The translations under genes were made by a program, and so were the position numbers. 59,708 nucleotides of DNA from Peptostreptococcus canis (GTDB lineage: Bacteria; Bacillota; Clostridia; Peptostreptococcales; Peptostreptococcaceae). Shown piece after piece: positions 43,145 through 52,684 of this stretch; the stretch's first letter is position 1; every line of letters starts with the position of its first letter. The notes beneath the pieces are model-generated. The model was not told the origin of the DNA. It was given only the letters and a program-made list of their open reading frames with translations, and searched no databases. The DNA lies in the NCBI RefSeq assembly GCF_014229965.1, contig NZ_JABGBW010000007.1:1-59708 (forward strand), given 5' to 3'.

Positions 43145-44245
43145 ATGGGACTACAATCTACTAAGATTGATTTTGTAGCTAGAGCTGAGGAAACAGTAAG
43201 GTTACTTCAAAGAGGTACAGTAGCAATACTTCTAAAAGCAAATTCTCAAAATGTATATAGTTTTAAGAATTTATCAGAAGCAAAAGCAAAACTAAAAGAA
43301 GATTCCATAAAGTTATCTGCTGAAGGTGATAAGGCATTAGAGATGGTTTTTAGAGGAGCTATAAATAGACCATATAAAATTAATATTGCATTTTGTAATG
43401 ATATAGAAACTATTAATTCATCATTACAAATCTTTGAAGGAATAAAATTTGATTGGTTTTGTGCTCCAGAATTTGAAGCGAAAAATACTGAAATAGTAAA
43501 TTGGATTAAGATACTTAATGAAGAAAGAAATATGGAGGTTAAGGCAGTAATATCAAATACTAAAGCTGATTCAGAATTTGTAGTTAATTTTACATCTAAA
43601 AAGATTATATTAAATAATTTGGGTGGTAAAAATAATGTAGAAGTTACACCGGCATTATTTACTTCAAGAGTAGCAAGTGCACTTGCCGGTACTCCACTTA
43701 CAAGAGCAATAACTAATTTACAGTTAGATGATGTCGCAAGTGTTGAAAGATTAACTAATAATGAATATGATACAAAAATCAATGCAGGTGAATTAGTTCT
43801 CTATAATGATTGGGATAAGGTCAGATTTGGGCGTGGTGTAACATCTATTACTACAATGAATGGTAAGTCAGAGGAAAGAAAAAAAATATTAATAATATCA
43901 AAAATGCATATGTGGAAAAGAGAAGTAAAAGAATTAATAAATAATAAATATTTGGGAGCAGTTCAAAATGGAATAAATGAGAAAATGCTGTTGATAACAA
44001 GTATAAAGCAGTATAATGCTGAACTTGTTAAAAAAGGAGTAATACTAGGTTCTACAAATGAAAATGATGTAGATATAGATATTACAGCCCAAGAAAAGTA
44101 TTTGAAAGTTGATAAAAATATAGATACTTCAAATTGGACTGAAAAAGAAATTAGGGATGCGAAAACGGGAAGTTATGTTTTTATTAAAGCAAATCTTGAA
44201 TTCACTGATGCAATGGAAGATATTCAAGTTACAGTAAGTTGTTAA
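43145..44245 (+). CDS. Tail sheath protein
   Basis: 366 residues, XkdK-like. Mid-protein AGTPLTRAITNLQLDDVASVERLTNNEYDTKINAGELVLYNDWDKVRFGRGVTSITTMNG is diagnostic of sheath proteins, as is the C-terminal TGSYVFIKANLEFTDAMEDIQV. Shows that the phage has a contractile tail. AGAGAGG RBS. Confidence 0.92.
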   Translation: MGLQSTKIDFVARAEETVRLLQRGTVAILLKANSQNVYSFKNLSEAKAKLKEDSIKLSAEGDKALEMVFRGAINRPYKINIAFCNDIETINSSLQIFEGIKFDWFCAPEFEAKNTEIVNWIKILNEERNMEVKAVISNTKADSEFVVNFTSKKIILNNLGGKNNVEVTPALFTSRVASALAGTPLTRAITNLQLDDVASVERLTNNEYDTKINAGELVLYNDWDKVRFGRGVTSITTMNGKSEERKKILIISKMHMWKREVKELINNKYLGAVQNGINEKMLLITSIKQYNAELVKKGVILGSTNENDVDIDITAQEKYLKVDKNIDTSNWTEKEIRDAKTGSYVFIKANLEFTDAMEDIQVTVSC

Positions 44246-44256
44246 GGAGATAAAAA

Positions 44257-44679
44257 ATGTTTAATACAGATAATGTTTTATGTGGTACACATGGTGAATT
44301 ATGGATAGATGATATAGAATACCAAGAAGTTACTGCCTTTAAAGCTGAATTAACACCAGAATTTGGAGATGTTAATAAAGCTAAATCAATGGCAAAACAT
44401 AAAAAACTCATTGGATATGAATTAAAGGGAGAGGTAACTTTAAATAAAGTTTTATCTTTTTTGATGATGAAAGTCGCAAAAAATTTAAAAAAAGGCAAAG
44501 CTACAAGAGTAAAGATTATTTCGAATATAGATGATCCGGATGCACTGGGAAATGAAAGAATTGTTTTATATGATGCAATACTAGAAAAAGCAACTTTAGC
44601 GGATTGGCAAAGCAAACAAATTCAAGAAGAGAAAATTCCATTTACTGCTACAGAGTGGGAAATATTAGAATCAATATAG
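44257..44679 (+). CDS. Tail tube protein
   Basis: 140 residues, XkdM-like: GTHGELWIDDIEYQEVTAFKAELTPEFGDVNKAKSMAKHKKLIGYELKGEVTLNKV. Forms the inner tube inside the sheath. Eleven bases after the sheath gene, AAGGAGA RBS. Confidence 0.9.
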   Translation: MFNTDNVLCGTHGELWIDDIEYQEVTAFKAELTPEFGDVNKAKSMAKHKKLIGYELKGEVTLNKVLSFLMMKVAKNLKKGKATRVKIISNIDDPDALGNERIVLYDAILEKATLADWQSKQIQEEKIPFTATEWEILESI

Positions 44680-44767
44680 TATTATGCATGGAGGTAGTTA
44701 TTTAAATCGGAAGAGAAAAGAGTATAGAAAGAGTGCAATTAGTGACATAAAGAGAAGGAGAAAAATA

Positions 44768-45169
44768 ATGAGTATAGTAGATAAATTAATGAAAATAGAT
44801 GCAGGTGTAGTCAAGAAAAATCAAGGTACTTTAAAAATGAAATTAAAAAGGGTTGGAATTGAACTAGAGTTTAATTGTATTGAAGTTGATTCAGAAAAAG
44901 CTACAGAACTAGATGAAGCAACTTTAAATATGTCTTTTAATGGAGGAATTGATATATCAACATTCGATACAAAAATCAAATTGATACTGTTGGGTTGTGA
45001 AGACTTTAGAAGTAAAGAATTACAAGAACATTTTGGTTGTACTACTTCAAAGGATTTAATTAAAAAATTATTGACTAAAGATGAGATAGAAAAGTTATCA
45101 GACTTTATAGCAGATTTAGGAGGATTAGCAGAAGATATTGATGAAATGGTTGAAGAAGTAAAAAACTAA
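44768..45169 (+). CDS. Tail assembly chaperone, short form (gpG-like)
   Basis: 133 residues from ATG 44768 behind AGAAGGAG; position between tube and tape measure identifies it as the XkdN-type tail chaperone. Acidic, mostly helical, C-terminal SDFIADLGGLAEDIDEMVEEVKN. The stop follows a slippery heptamer, so a longer form is made by frameshift. Confidence 0.85.
   Translation: MSIVDKLMKIDAGVVKKNQGTLKMKLKRVGIELEFNCIEVDSEKATELDEATLNMSFNGGIDISTFDTKIKLILLGCEDFRSKELQEHFGCTTSKDLIKKLLTKDEIEKLSDFIADLGGLAEDIDEMVEEVKN
45160..45166 (+). promoter_or_regulatory. A_AAA_AAC slippery heptamer of the tail chaperone
   Basis: Zero-frame codons GTA AAA AAC TAA; the heptamer is at codon phase for -1 slippage and is next to the stop. 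Confidence 0.8.
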
Positions 45170-45345
45170 TATGGGAAGATGGCAGAGTGAACTTTATGTA
45201 TCTAATGTTTAGAGAAAAGGGAATTATGCCATCTTCTACATTTCAGATGAAAAAAGGTGAAAGAATAATAGCAACTGCTTTTCTAAGAGAAGAAATAGAA
45301 GAAAGAAAAAAAGCAGCTGAAGAAATTGAAAAAGCATATAATTGA
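45163..45345 (+). CDS. Tail chaperone frameshift extension (gpGT-like T part)
   Basis: In the -1 frame the sequence continues KLIWEDGRVNFMYLMFREKG and IMPSSTFQMKKGERIIATAFLREEIEERKKAAEEIEKAYN, the sort of extension seen after gpG in many tails (family parallel: lambda G-GT, Xkd-type chaperones). A -1 shift at 45160-45166 yields about 192 residues. GTG 45187 could start it independently but has no good RBS. Confidence 0.8.
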   Translation, partial: KLIWEDGRVNFMYLMFREKGIMPSSTFQMKKGERIIATAFLREEIEERKKAAEEIEKAYN

Positions 45346-45349
45346 TGAA

Positions 45350-45375
45350 AGGGCTATCATTCGATAGCTCTTTTA
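45350..45375 (+). terminator. Hairpin between tail chaperone and tape measure genes
   Basis: AGGGCTATC and GATAGCTCT (one G-U), loop ATTC, then T4. Possibly an attenuator, since late transcription must pass it. Confidence 0.55.
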
Positions 45376-45394
45376 TTATGTAGAAAGGAGCTAT

Positions 45395-47707
45395 ATGGCA
45401 AGAGTAATTGAAACAGTATTAAAGCTCCGAGATGATGTAACTAAGAAACTAAAAGGAGCAGAAAGGGCAGTAAATAGTTATACTGGAAAGATGATGACAG
45501 CTGGCAGAACGTTAAAGAGAACGGGCGCTAATATGGAATCACTAGGAAGAAACGTATTAGCTCTAAATGCTCCTCTTTTAGCAGTTGGAGGTATGGCACT
45601 TAAAACAGGTATGCAATTTGACAAGAGCATGTCTCAAATAAAGGCTGTAAGTGGTGCAACTGGAAAAGAATTTATTTCTTTAAGAGATAAAGCAAAAAGT
45701 ATCGGAGCTACAACATCTAAAAGTGCATCGGATGCCGCTAATGGTATGATTTATTTGGCACAAGCAGGTTACAAAAATACGGAAATATTAAAATTAGCGA
45801 AACCACTTGTTAAGACTGCAATAGCAGGCAATATGGATATGGCCAGAACTTCGAGTTTGCTTGCAGATTCTATGCATTCTGCAAATATCCATATATCACA
45901 TTCTAATAAATATTTAAATCAGGTGGCTAAAACTGCGAATTTAGCAAATACAGATATCGGTCAATTGATGGAGGCATGGACTAATGCAGGGGGTTCTTTA
46001 AGAACCGCAAATATGTCAATGGAACAAACAAATGGTTTACTTGCTATACTAGCAAATGCAGGTATTAAAGGTAGTGAAGCTGGAACATCTTTATCAAGAA
46101 TATTTATGAATCTAAATTCGACAGGAGCGGAAGCCGGTAAAGCTATGAAAGCTTTAGGAATAAACGTGGCTGATTCAAATGGAAAAATGCGATCAAAAAT
46201 TGATGTATTGAAAGAATTGAAATTAAAAACAGATAAATTGAGTGAAGCAGAAAAGAATCGCTATATACAAATGATTGGTGGAAAACAATATTCCAATGAT
46301 CTGAAAATATTACTTGATGGAATGGGAGGTACATTTGATTCGCTAACCGGCAAAATTAATAAATCAAATGGTGCATTAGACAAAATGGCAAAGACTATGG
46401 CAAACAATTTATCGGGAGATATAGATGCTCTTAAAAGTACTTGGGAAGCATCATTAATTCATATTTCAGATGCATTAAAACCAATGGCAAGAAATGGTAT
46501 AAAAAACATTACAGATCTAGTAAAATCTTTACAAAAAATAAATCCTACGATAATAAGAATAGTTGCTAGAATAGTAATATTCATGAGTGTATTTGGTTTA
46601 TTAAATATTGGTATTGGAATGTTTTTAAAAACCATAGGCGATATGTTGCTTACAGGTGCAAGACTAATAAGGTTTTTTATGGGATTATCTTTAGTTAGTG
46701 TAGGAGTAATAGCAGGTATTATAGCAATTGTAGCGGCTGGATATCTACTCTATAAAAACTGGGATAAGGTTAAAGAAATTATTGGAAAAGTTAAAGATAA
46801 ATTTTTAGAGTTTATCGATTCGACTATAGGTATTAATAATATAAAAAAGACCATTAATGAACTTAAAGAGAAAATAATAGATTTATTAAAACAAGCACAA
46901 CCCGTTTTAATTTTTTTAGGTGAGCTATTTATGGAGCTATTTGGGGTTATAAAAGCTATAGTAGTTCCAATTGCAAAGCTACTTGGTGAAGTTTTATTAT
47001 TTGCTTTTAAATATCTTTTTGCAGTCGCAGGAGAAAAGATACTAGGTATAATTAATATTTTTAGTGGGCTTATTGAATTTTTATCAGGTGTTATACAATT
47101 TATTGTGGGTGTGTTTACAGGAGATTGGAAAAAAGCATTTGATGGACTTAAGAAAATTGTATCCGGAGGAATAAAAGTTATAAAAGGTATCTGGAGAGCT
47201 TTTACAGCTTTTATGAAGATTCCAGTTAAAGTAACAATTAAATTACTATCTAAACCATTTCACAATGCGGTTAATCGTGCTAAGAAGAGTTGGAATAGCT
47301 TAAAAGCTTCTGTAGGCAGGGCTATACAAGGTAAAATTACTGCGACAGCAAGTAAATTCAATAAAGTAGTAGAAGGAGTAAAAAAATCATGGAGTAGACT
47401 TAAACGATTCTTAAGAAATCCGATAAAAGGAACTGTTAATTTAGTGAGACATGGAAATGTAGATGGTGAGCATAGAACCGGAAGAAATAGAATACCTTTT
47501 GATAATTATAAGGCAGTGCTTCATAAAGATGAGATGGTTTTAACAAAAAGACAGGCAGATGAATATCGAAAAGGAAACTATTCCAAAACTAATAAAATTG
47601 TGAATGTTAAAATAGCAAAAATAGCGGATGTATTAAAAATTAAAGAAAAAGCAGATTCAGAAGAAGTGGCAAAAGAAATAGCAAAAAAAATAATATTTGC
47701 AGTTTAA
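45395..47707 (+). CDS. Tail tape measure protein
   Basis: 770 residues. N-terminal TMP region (KTGMQFDKSMSQIKAVSGATGKEFISLRDKAKSIGATTSKSASDAANGMIYLAQAGY), hydrophobic segments around 390-450 and 500-590, and a basic C-terminal part. Its size sets tail length; at about 0.15 nm per residue it predicts a tail near 115 nm, by the general rule. RBS AAAGGAG. Confidence 0.93.
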   Translation: MARVIETVLKLRDDVTKKLKGAERAVNSYTGKMMTAGRTLKRTGANMESLGRNVLALNAPLLAVGGMALKTGMQFDKSMSQIKAVSGATGKEFISLRDKAKSIGATTSKSASDAANGMIYLAQAGYKNTEILKLAKPLVKTAIAGNMDMARTSSLLADSMHSANIHISHSNKYLNQVAKTANLANTDIGQLMEAWTNAGGSLRTANMSMEQTNGLLAILANAGIKGSEAGTSLSRIFMNLNSTGAEAGKAMKALGINVADSNGKMRSKIDVLKELKLKTDKLSEAEKNRYIQMIGGKQYSNDLKILLDGMGGTFDSLTGKINKSNGALDKMAKTMANNLSGDIDALKSTWEASLIHISDALKPMARNGIKNITDLVKSLQKINPTIIRIVARIVIFMSVFGLLNIGIGMFLKTIGDMLLTGARLIRFFMGLSLVSVGVIAGIIAIVAAGYLLYKNWDKVKEIIGKVKDKFLEFIDSTIGINNIKKTINELKEKIIDLLKQAQPVLIFLGELFMELFGVIKAIVVPIAKLLGEVLLFAFKYLFAVAGEKILGIINIFSGLIEFLSGVIQFIVGVFTGDWKKAFDGLKKIVSGGIKVIKGIWRAFTAFMKIPVKVTIKLLSKPFHNAVNRAKKSWNSLKASVGRAIQGKITATASKFNKVVEGVKKSWSRLKRFLRNPIKGTVNLVRHGNVDGEHRTGRNRIPFDNYKAVLHKDEMVLTKRQADEYRKGNYSKTNKIVNVKIAKIADVLKIKEKADSEEVAKEIAKKIIFAV

Positions 47708-47720
47708 AAAGGAGATAAAA

Positions 47721-48410
47721 ATGGAAGCATGGTTGAAAACTAAAAATATAACTTTTAGATTTCCTCTTGTACCTGAAGATATTGAAGTTAATAAAAGCTA
47801 TAATATTATAACAGAAAGATTGGTTAATGGAGAAGAGATATCTATGTATGCAGGTTCTGACTTAAAAAGAACATCTTTATCTTCTCATTTTCCGGCTGAT
47901 AAGGAACGAACATATCTTGATTTCTATGATTTTCCAGAACCTATTGAATGTGTAAGAATTATCGAAGAAATAGCAAAATCACAATCAGAAATTAGATATA
48001 TAGTAACTGAATCAGAAATCAATATGAGTATTAAAATAACTGAATTTAAGCGTGGAACAGAAGATGCAACAGGAGATATATATTTTACACTGGGAATTAT
48101 TGAATATAATCCACCTAAGCCGGTAAGCTGGACACCTCCTGATCCAAAGGTTAATCACGGAGCGGGTGATAAAGTTCATCATAGAAATAAACCTTATAAT
48201 CTCAAGAAAAGGCCTGATTTTCCACTGGAAAATAATAGAAAAATACATATTGTTAAAAAAAATGATTGTCTTTGGGATATAGCACATAAATATTATAAAA
48301 ATGGGGCGAAATATAAGATAATCAAAAATAATGTTGAAAATCAGAAAAATTATCCTAGTTTAAAGAAATCTAATGTTATTTATACAAATTGGAAGTTGGT
48401 GATTCCGTAA
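47721..48410 (+). CDS. LysM-containing baseplate/tail protein (XkdP-like)
   Basis: About 229 residues: N-terminal tail-protein domain (FPLVPEDIEVNKSYNIITERLVNGEEISMYAGSDLKRTSLSSHFP) and a C-terminal LysM-like module (IHIVKKNDCLWDIAHKYYKNGAKYKIIKNN) expected to bind peptidoglycan. ATG 47721 follows AAGGAGA. Precedes the hub gene directly. Confidence 0.88.
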   Translation: MEAWLKTKNITFRFPLVPEDIEVNKSYNIITERLVNGEEISMYAGSDLKRTSLSSHFPADKERTYLDFYDFPEPIECVRIIEEIAKSQSEIRYIVTESEINMSIKITEFKRGTEDATGDIYFTLGIIEYNPPKPVSWTPPDPKVNHGAGDKVHHRNKPYNLKKRPDFPLENNRKIHIVKKNDCLWDIAHKYYKNGAKYKIIKNNVENQKNYPSLKKSNVIYTNWKLVIP

Positions 48411-49487
48411 GTGCAAAATAATGTTATATTAAGAGTTTATATACAAGGTGGCAAGTATTGGGATATAACTAATCTAGTGCCTTATGTTAGAATAACAGGA
48501 AATGTAGATTCTGTTTCAAGGACACTTGAAACAGAATTATTTCAAAGCGTTGTAGATAGTCAGATAGAACAAATAGGAATAAAAGAAGGATCTAGTGTAT
48601 GTTTTTACGTTGATGGTGGAAAAGAAATATATAGAGGTAATATAGTCGACATTAGCAAGGAGGAGAATGGAGTATTTAAAATCATTGCTAAAGATGTAGG
48701 CTTTATATTAGGAACTGCAAAATTTAATAAAAATTTTGTGAATAAAACACCTGAACAAGTGGCGAAAGAAATTATTAAAGAATGCAGATTAAATATAAAT
48801 TCTATTGCAAAAACAAATATAAAACTTACTAGATATTTTAGAGATACAAGTGCTTATGATATTATAATGACTTTTTATACGTTAGCATCTCGTCAAAATA
48901 AGAAAAAATATATGATGGATATAAATTTAAGAAGTATCAATATTATAGAAAGAGGTAAGGCGCTTACAATTGGTTTTGATAGCGATAGCAATATAACTAA
49001 TGCTGAATATGGTATTAATATAGAAGAGCTAGTAAATACGGTATCAGTAGTAGATAAAAATGGCAATAAAATATCTCAACATGTAAATAAAGAACTGACA
49101 AAAGTTTTTCATTTATTGAAAAATAAAATCTTGGAAGTAGATGATAAATCAAAAGTTAATAAAGACATAATTAATAATGAATTTTATGGTGCAGATAAGA
49201 CTTGTAGTTTGACAGGGTATGGTAATTACAATTGTAGATCTGGATATAAAGTTCATATTAAGGAACCGCAAACCGGTTTAATAGGCGAATTTTATATAGA
49301 TGAAGATTCTCATGAATGGAATTCAGGAGGTTATATATGTAATTTAAGCTTAAACTTTAAAAATATAATGGACGAAAAAGAAAGTGGCAGTGAAACTCTT
49401 GAACAGAATGATGATAATAATGAAACATCAACAGTAGGTACAAGCGGGGGCATGGGATTACTATTGAAATGCTTAATAAAGTATTGA
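48411..49487 (+). CDS. Baseplate hub protein (XkdQ / gpD-like)
   Basis: 358 residues; GTG start right after the previous stop. Features VDSVSRTLETELFQS, INIIERGKALTIGFDSDSNITNAEYGINIEELVN, typical of XkdQ/YqbQ. C-terminal tail rich in E, N, S. Its end overlaps the lysin gene by 19 bases. Confidence 0.85.
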   Translation: MQNNVILRVYIQGGKYWDITNLVPYVRITGNVDSVSRTLETELFQSVVDSQIEQIGIKEGSSVCFYVDGGKEIYRGNIVDISKEENGVFKIIAKDVGFILGTAKFNKNFVNKTPEQVAKEIIKECRLNINSIAKTNIKLTRYFRDTSAYDIIMTFYTLASRQNKKKYMMDINLRSINIIERGKALTIGFDSDSNITNAEYGINIEELVNTVSVVDKNGNKISQHVNKELTKVFHLLKNKILEVDDKSKVNKDIINNEFYGADKTCSLTGYGNYNCRSGYKVHIKEPQTGLIGEFYIDEDSHEWNSGGYICNLSLNFKNIMDEKESGSETLEQNDDNNETSTVGTSGGMGLLLKCLIKY

Positions 49488-50365
49488 AAGGAACTCTAGC
49501 AGGCAAAGGAGAGTTATTTTATAAGTACGGTAATATGTATAAAGTTAATCCAATGCTTCTCGTTCTTATTGCTAGAACGGAGACCGGTGCAGATATGGAT
49601 TCCAACTTGGCAAAAAATAATAATAATTTCTTTGGTATAAAAGATCCAGATCCTAGCATACCAAAAACAAAAGGAGGATATGGAAAATATTCATCTGTAG
49701 AAGAAGGAATAAAAAGGGGATTTCATTTTATAGGGATATCACATGTTTATACTAAAAAAAGAACATTCGAACAAATAATAGCCAAATGGGCTCCGAAATC
49801 AGATGGAAATAATGTAGCTGAATATATAGCCGGTGTAAAAAAATTATATAAAAAATATACCGGAACTGAATGGAATAATTCGAAGTTAGGTTCAGGAGTA
49901 TCTTCAGATTCAGAAGCTGAAAGGAATATAGTGCATGGAAAGATAACAAGAGGTAATATACAAGGAATTAACGGTATTAATTTTGTAAATCAAAAACAAA
50001 AGATAATAGTTGAAGAAGCTTTAAAAGTAGTCGGTAAAGGGCATTATGTGTACGGTGGTAATCGTAACAATATTTATGGAACTGATTGTAGTGGATTTAT
50101 ATATATTTTACATAAAAAAGCGGGAATACGTATTGGAACTACTACAAAAAGTCAAAAATACAACGGGAAGGGAGTATCATTAAAATCAATACTTCCCGGA
50201 GATTTCATTGTAATGGATAGTAAATATTCACCTTCTGGAAGGCATGTGGTTTTGTATGTTGGAAATGGTCAAATAGTACATAATTCGGGAGGAAAAGGAG
50301 CACCAATTAAAAAACAAAAGCTATACACTTACGGAAAGTATTATGTAAGGAGGTGCTGGGAATAA
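49469..50365 (+). CDS. Tail-associated bifunctional lysin: glucosaminidase plus NlpC/P60
   Basis: 298 residues. N-terminal GH73-type domain (LLVLIARTE38TGADMDSNLAKNNNNFFGIKDPD; E38 is the likely acid) and C-terminal NlpC/P60 peptidase with C207 (GTDCSGFIYILHKKAGI) and H259 (SGRHVVLYVG), joined by a Ser/Gly-rich linker around 140-155. Two bond types of peptidoglycan would be cut by one virion protein during injection. Lies between hub and DUF2577 genes, the slot for virion lysins in Xkd-type tails. Confidence 0.9.
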   Translation: MLNKVLKGTLAGKGELFYKYGNMYKVNPMLLVLIARTETGADMDSNLAKNNNNFFGIKDPDPSIPKTKGGYGKYSSVEEGIKRGFHFIGISHVYTKKRTFEQIIAKWAPKSDGNNVAEYIAGVKKLYKKYTGTEWNNSKLGSGVSSDSEAERNIVHGKITRGNIQGINGINFVNQKQKIIVEEALKVVGKGHYVYGGNRNNIYGTDCSGFIYILHKKAGIRIGTTTKSQKYNGKGVSLKSILPGDFIVMDSKYSPSGRHVVLYVGNGQIVHNSGGKGAPIKKQKLYTYGKYYVRRCWE

Positions 50366-50688
50366 TGAATGGATATAAAGATTTTAAAAAGGCAATACAA
50401 AAACTGATAATTGATGAATCGCATAAATATATATTTCTTGCTAAAGTTGAAAAAGTAAATCCTCTAATTTTGAATTCTGATTTTATAGGCAAGGTTGGAG
50501 AAGAACAATTATCAATTCTAGAAAATACAAAAACAAATATTGATGGCTATAAAACTGAGATAACTGACAAGCACAATCACAGTATACAAGCAAAAAAACT
50601 AAAAGTTGGTGATATAGTTTTATTACTTTTATATCAACAAGAGGTTGAACAAAAGTTTATTATCATAGACAAGGTGGTGAATGTATGA
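50365..50688 (+). CDS. DUF2577 baseplate protein (XkdR-like)
   Basis: 107 residues, starts at ATG 50365 overlapping the previous TAA, AAGGAGGTG upstream. Sequence (VGDIVLLLLYQQEVEQKFIIIDKV) and place fit XkdR. Confidence 0.8.
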   Translation: MNGYKDFKKAIQKLIIDESHKYIFLAKVEKVNPLILNSDFIGKVGEEQLSILENTKTNIDGYKTEITDKHNHSIQAKKLKVGDIVLLLLYQQEVEQKFIIIDKVVNV

Positions 50689-51119
50689 CAAATAATTTTC
50701 CATTTGTTGGAGAGGAAAGAGACTACATTATTAATCAAGATAAAGATTTACCTGTACCTTATGAAATAGCAATAAATTTTGAAAATGGTGAAATTTTAAG
50801 AGAAAATGATGATATAAAAATAGTAAAAAACCTTGAAGCTATTAAAGTATGGGTGTATCTGGCAATCCTAACGCAACGATACAAACATCAAATTTTTAGT
50901 TCTGATTATGGTTGCGAACATACAAATCTTATAGGATCTGAATATACAAAAGAATTGACAGAATCGGAAGCTTATAGATATATAGAAGAATGTTTATTAG
51001 CCAATCCATATATAGAAAAAGTCAAAAATTTAGGGGTATTTAAAAAAGGTAATAAACTAGAAATTAATATTGAAATTTTTACGAGCTTTGGAAATGAGGT
51101 GATGAATATTGAAAGTTAG
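50685..51119 (+). CDS. DUF2634 baseplate wedge protein (XkdS-like)
   Basis: 144 residues: KIVKNLEAIKVWVYLAILTQRYKHQIFSSDYGCE is the family signature (gp25-like). Overlaps both neighbours. Confidence 0.87.
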   Translation: MTNNFPFVGEERDYIINQDKDLPVPYEIAINFENGEILRENDDIKIVKNLEAIKVWVYLAILTQRYKHQIFSSDYGCEHTNLIGSEYTKELTESEAYRYIEECLLANPYIEKVKNLGVFKKGNKLEINIEIFTSFGNEVMNIES

Positions 51120-52128
51120 AAGCAAAGATGAAATTTTAAATTCAATGATTGATAATTTTTCACTTCCTTATCCAGTATATGAAGGAACAATAACTCATGC
51201 TATTTTTAGTACAGTTGCTAATGCAATCGCAAGAGAATATTCTATTAAGGATGAAGAAGAAAAACAAATATTTTTAATTGATAGTAGAAATGAATTTTTA
51301 GATAAAAGAGCATGGGAATTTGGTTATGATAGAAAAAATGGTGAATTTGCATCAGGAGAGTTGACTTTTGAGGGAACACAAGGAATTGTAATACCAATAG
51401 GTTTAAAATTAAAATGTAATGGTATAGACTTTGAAGTATCTGAATCAGGTCAAATTAATGATGAAGGTGAAGGAAATGCATATGTAATATGTACACAATT
51501 AGGAAATAAGGGAAATATAAAAGCAGGTACTGAATTTATATGTGATGATATGGATTTCAATAAAATATATAATGCTAATGATCTAGTAGGTGGAATCGAC
51601 ATTGAAAGTGATGAAGATTTTAATACTAGATTTTTTCATACTCAAAGGCATAAAGGAACATCAGGAAATGAAGAGCATTACGAAGAGTGGGCAAAAGAAG
51701 TAGATGGAGTAACTGATGCAAAAGCGACAGGTCTTAAAAATGGAAATGGAACTGTAGAAATTGTAATAGCAGGCAAAAATAATGTTGTAGATGAGTTAAT
51801 TATTAATAAAGTAAAAGAGCACATAGATATTACAAGACCAATCGGTTGTAAAACAACTATCAAGTCAATGAGTGATTATAGCATTAATATAACTGCTAGA
51901 ATCAAAACCAATTCAGATATTAAATCAGAGTTTACATATTTAGCAAATAATTATTTAAATACTTGTAAAGAAAATATAGTATATAGTAAGCTTTATTCTA
52001 TTTTAGCTAATATGAGTAATGTAATAGATGTATTGGATTTTTTAGTAAATGACAGTAAAAATAATATTAAAATTACTACCGAACAGAAGGCTAAAGTAGG
52101 AATTCTAAAAATAGAGGTGGTGGATTAA
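51109..52128 (+). CDS. Baseplate J-like protein (XkdT-like)
   Basis: 339 residues, TTG start behind GAGGTGAT. EFLDKRAWEFGYDRKNGEFASGELTFEG and NDLVGGIDIESDEDFNTRFFHTQRHKGTSGNEEHYEEWAKEVDGV are gpJ-family hallmarks. Forms the baseplate periphery that triggers sheath contraction. Confidence 0.92.
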   Translation: MKVRSKDEILNSMIDNFSLPYPVYEGTITHAIFSTVANAIAREYSIKDEEEKQIFLIDSRNEFLDKRAWEFGYDRKNGEFASGELTFEGTQGIVIPIGLKLKCNGIDFEVSESGQINDEGEGNAYVICTQLGNKGNIKAGTEFICDDMDFNKIYNANDLVGGIDIESDEDFNTRFFHTQRHKGTSGNEEHYEEWAKEVDGVTDAKATGLKNGNGTVEIVIAGKNNVVDELIINKVKEHIDITRPIGCKTTIKSMSDYSINITARIKTNSDIKSEFTYLANNYLNTCKENIVYSKLYSILANMSNVIDVLDFLVNDSKNNIKITTEQKAKVGILKIEVVD

Positions 52129-52129
52129 G

Positions 52130-52684
52130 ATGTATAGAATTAGAGATTTATATTCTTATTTGCCTTTTATATACAGAAATAAGTATATTGATGAGATACT
52201 AAAATGTTGCCAAATCGAAATCGAAAAATTTTTTGATGATCTGATTAATTCCGAAAAAGAATATCAAGTATCAACTGCCACTTATTCGCTTGCATGGTGG
52301 TGTGATTTTGTTGGTATTGATTATGATAATAGCTTAGATATTGAGATAACAAGAAGTAATATTTTAGCAAGAATGAAAAGTAATGGAATAACTACTGTAG
52401 ATGTTATAAAAAAGATTGTAGAATCCTATTCAAATGGTACTTGTGAAGTTATAGAAAACTATTCTGATTATAGTTTTACTATTAAATTTATAGATATTAT
52501 AGGAGTGCCTAAGAGAATTGATGAAATAAAAAAGATTATTGATAAAGTAAAACCTGCACATCTAGCATATAATTTTGAATTTAAATTTCATACATGGGAT
52601 GATATCAAAAATACTGGCAAAACATGGGAAGATTGGAAAAAATCAGGCAAGACATGGAATGATTTGAAAGGAGGAATACTTTAA
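52130..52684 (+). CDS. DUF2313 baseplate protein (XkdU/YmfQ-like)
   Basis: 184 residues. The core fits the YmfQ family; the C-terminal 30 residues carry three near-repeats (TWDDIKNTGK, TWEDWKKSGK, TWNDLKGG), possibly the fibre docking arm. Its stop overlaps the fibre gene start. Confidence 0.82.
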   Translation: MYRIRDLYSYLPFIYRNKYIDEILKCCQIEIEKFFDDLINSEKEYQVSTATYSLAWWCDFVGIDYDNSLDIEITRSNILARMKSNGITTVDVIKKIVESYSNGTCEVIENYSDYSFTIKFIDIIGVPKRIDEIKKIIDKVKPAHLAYNFEFKFHTWDDIKNTGKTWEDWKKSGKTWNDLKGGIL

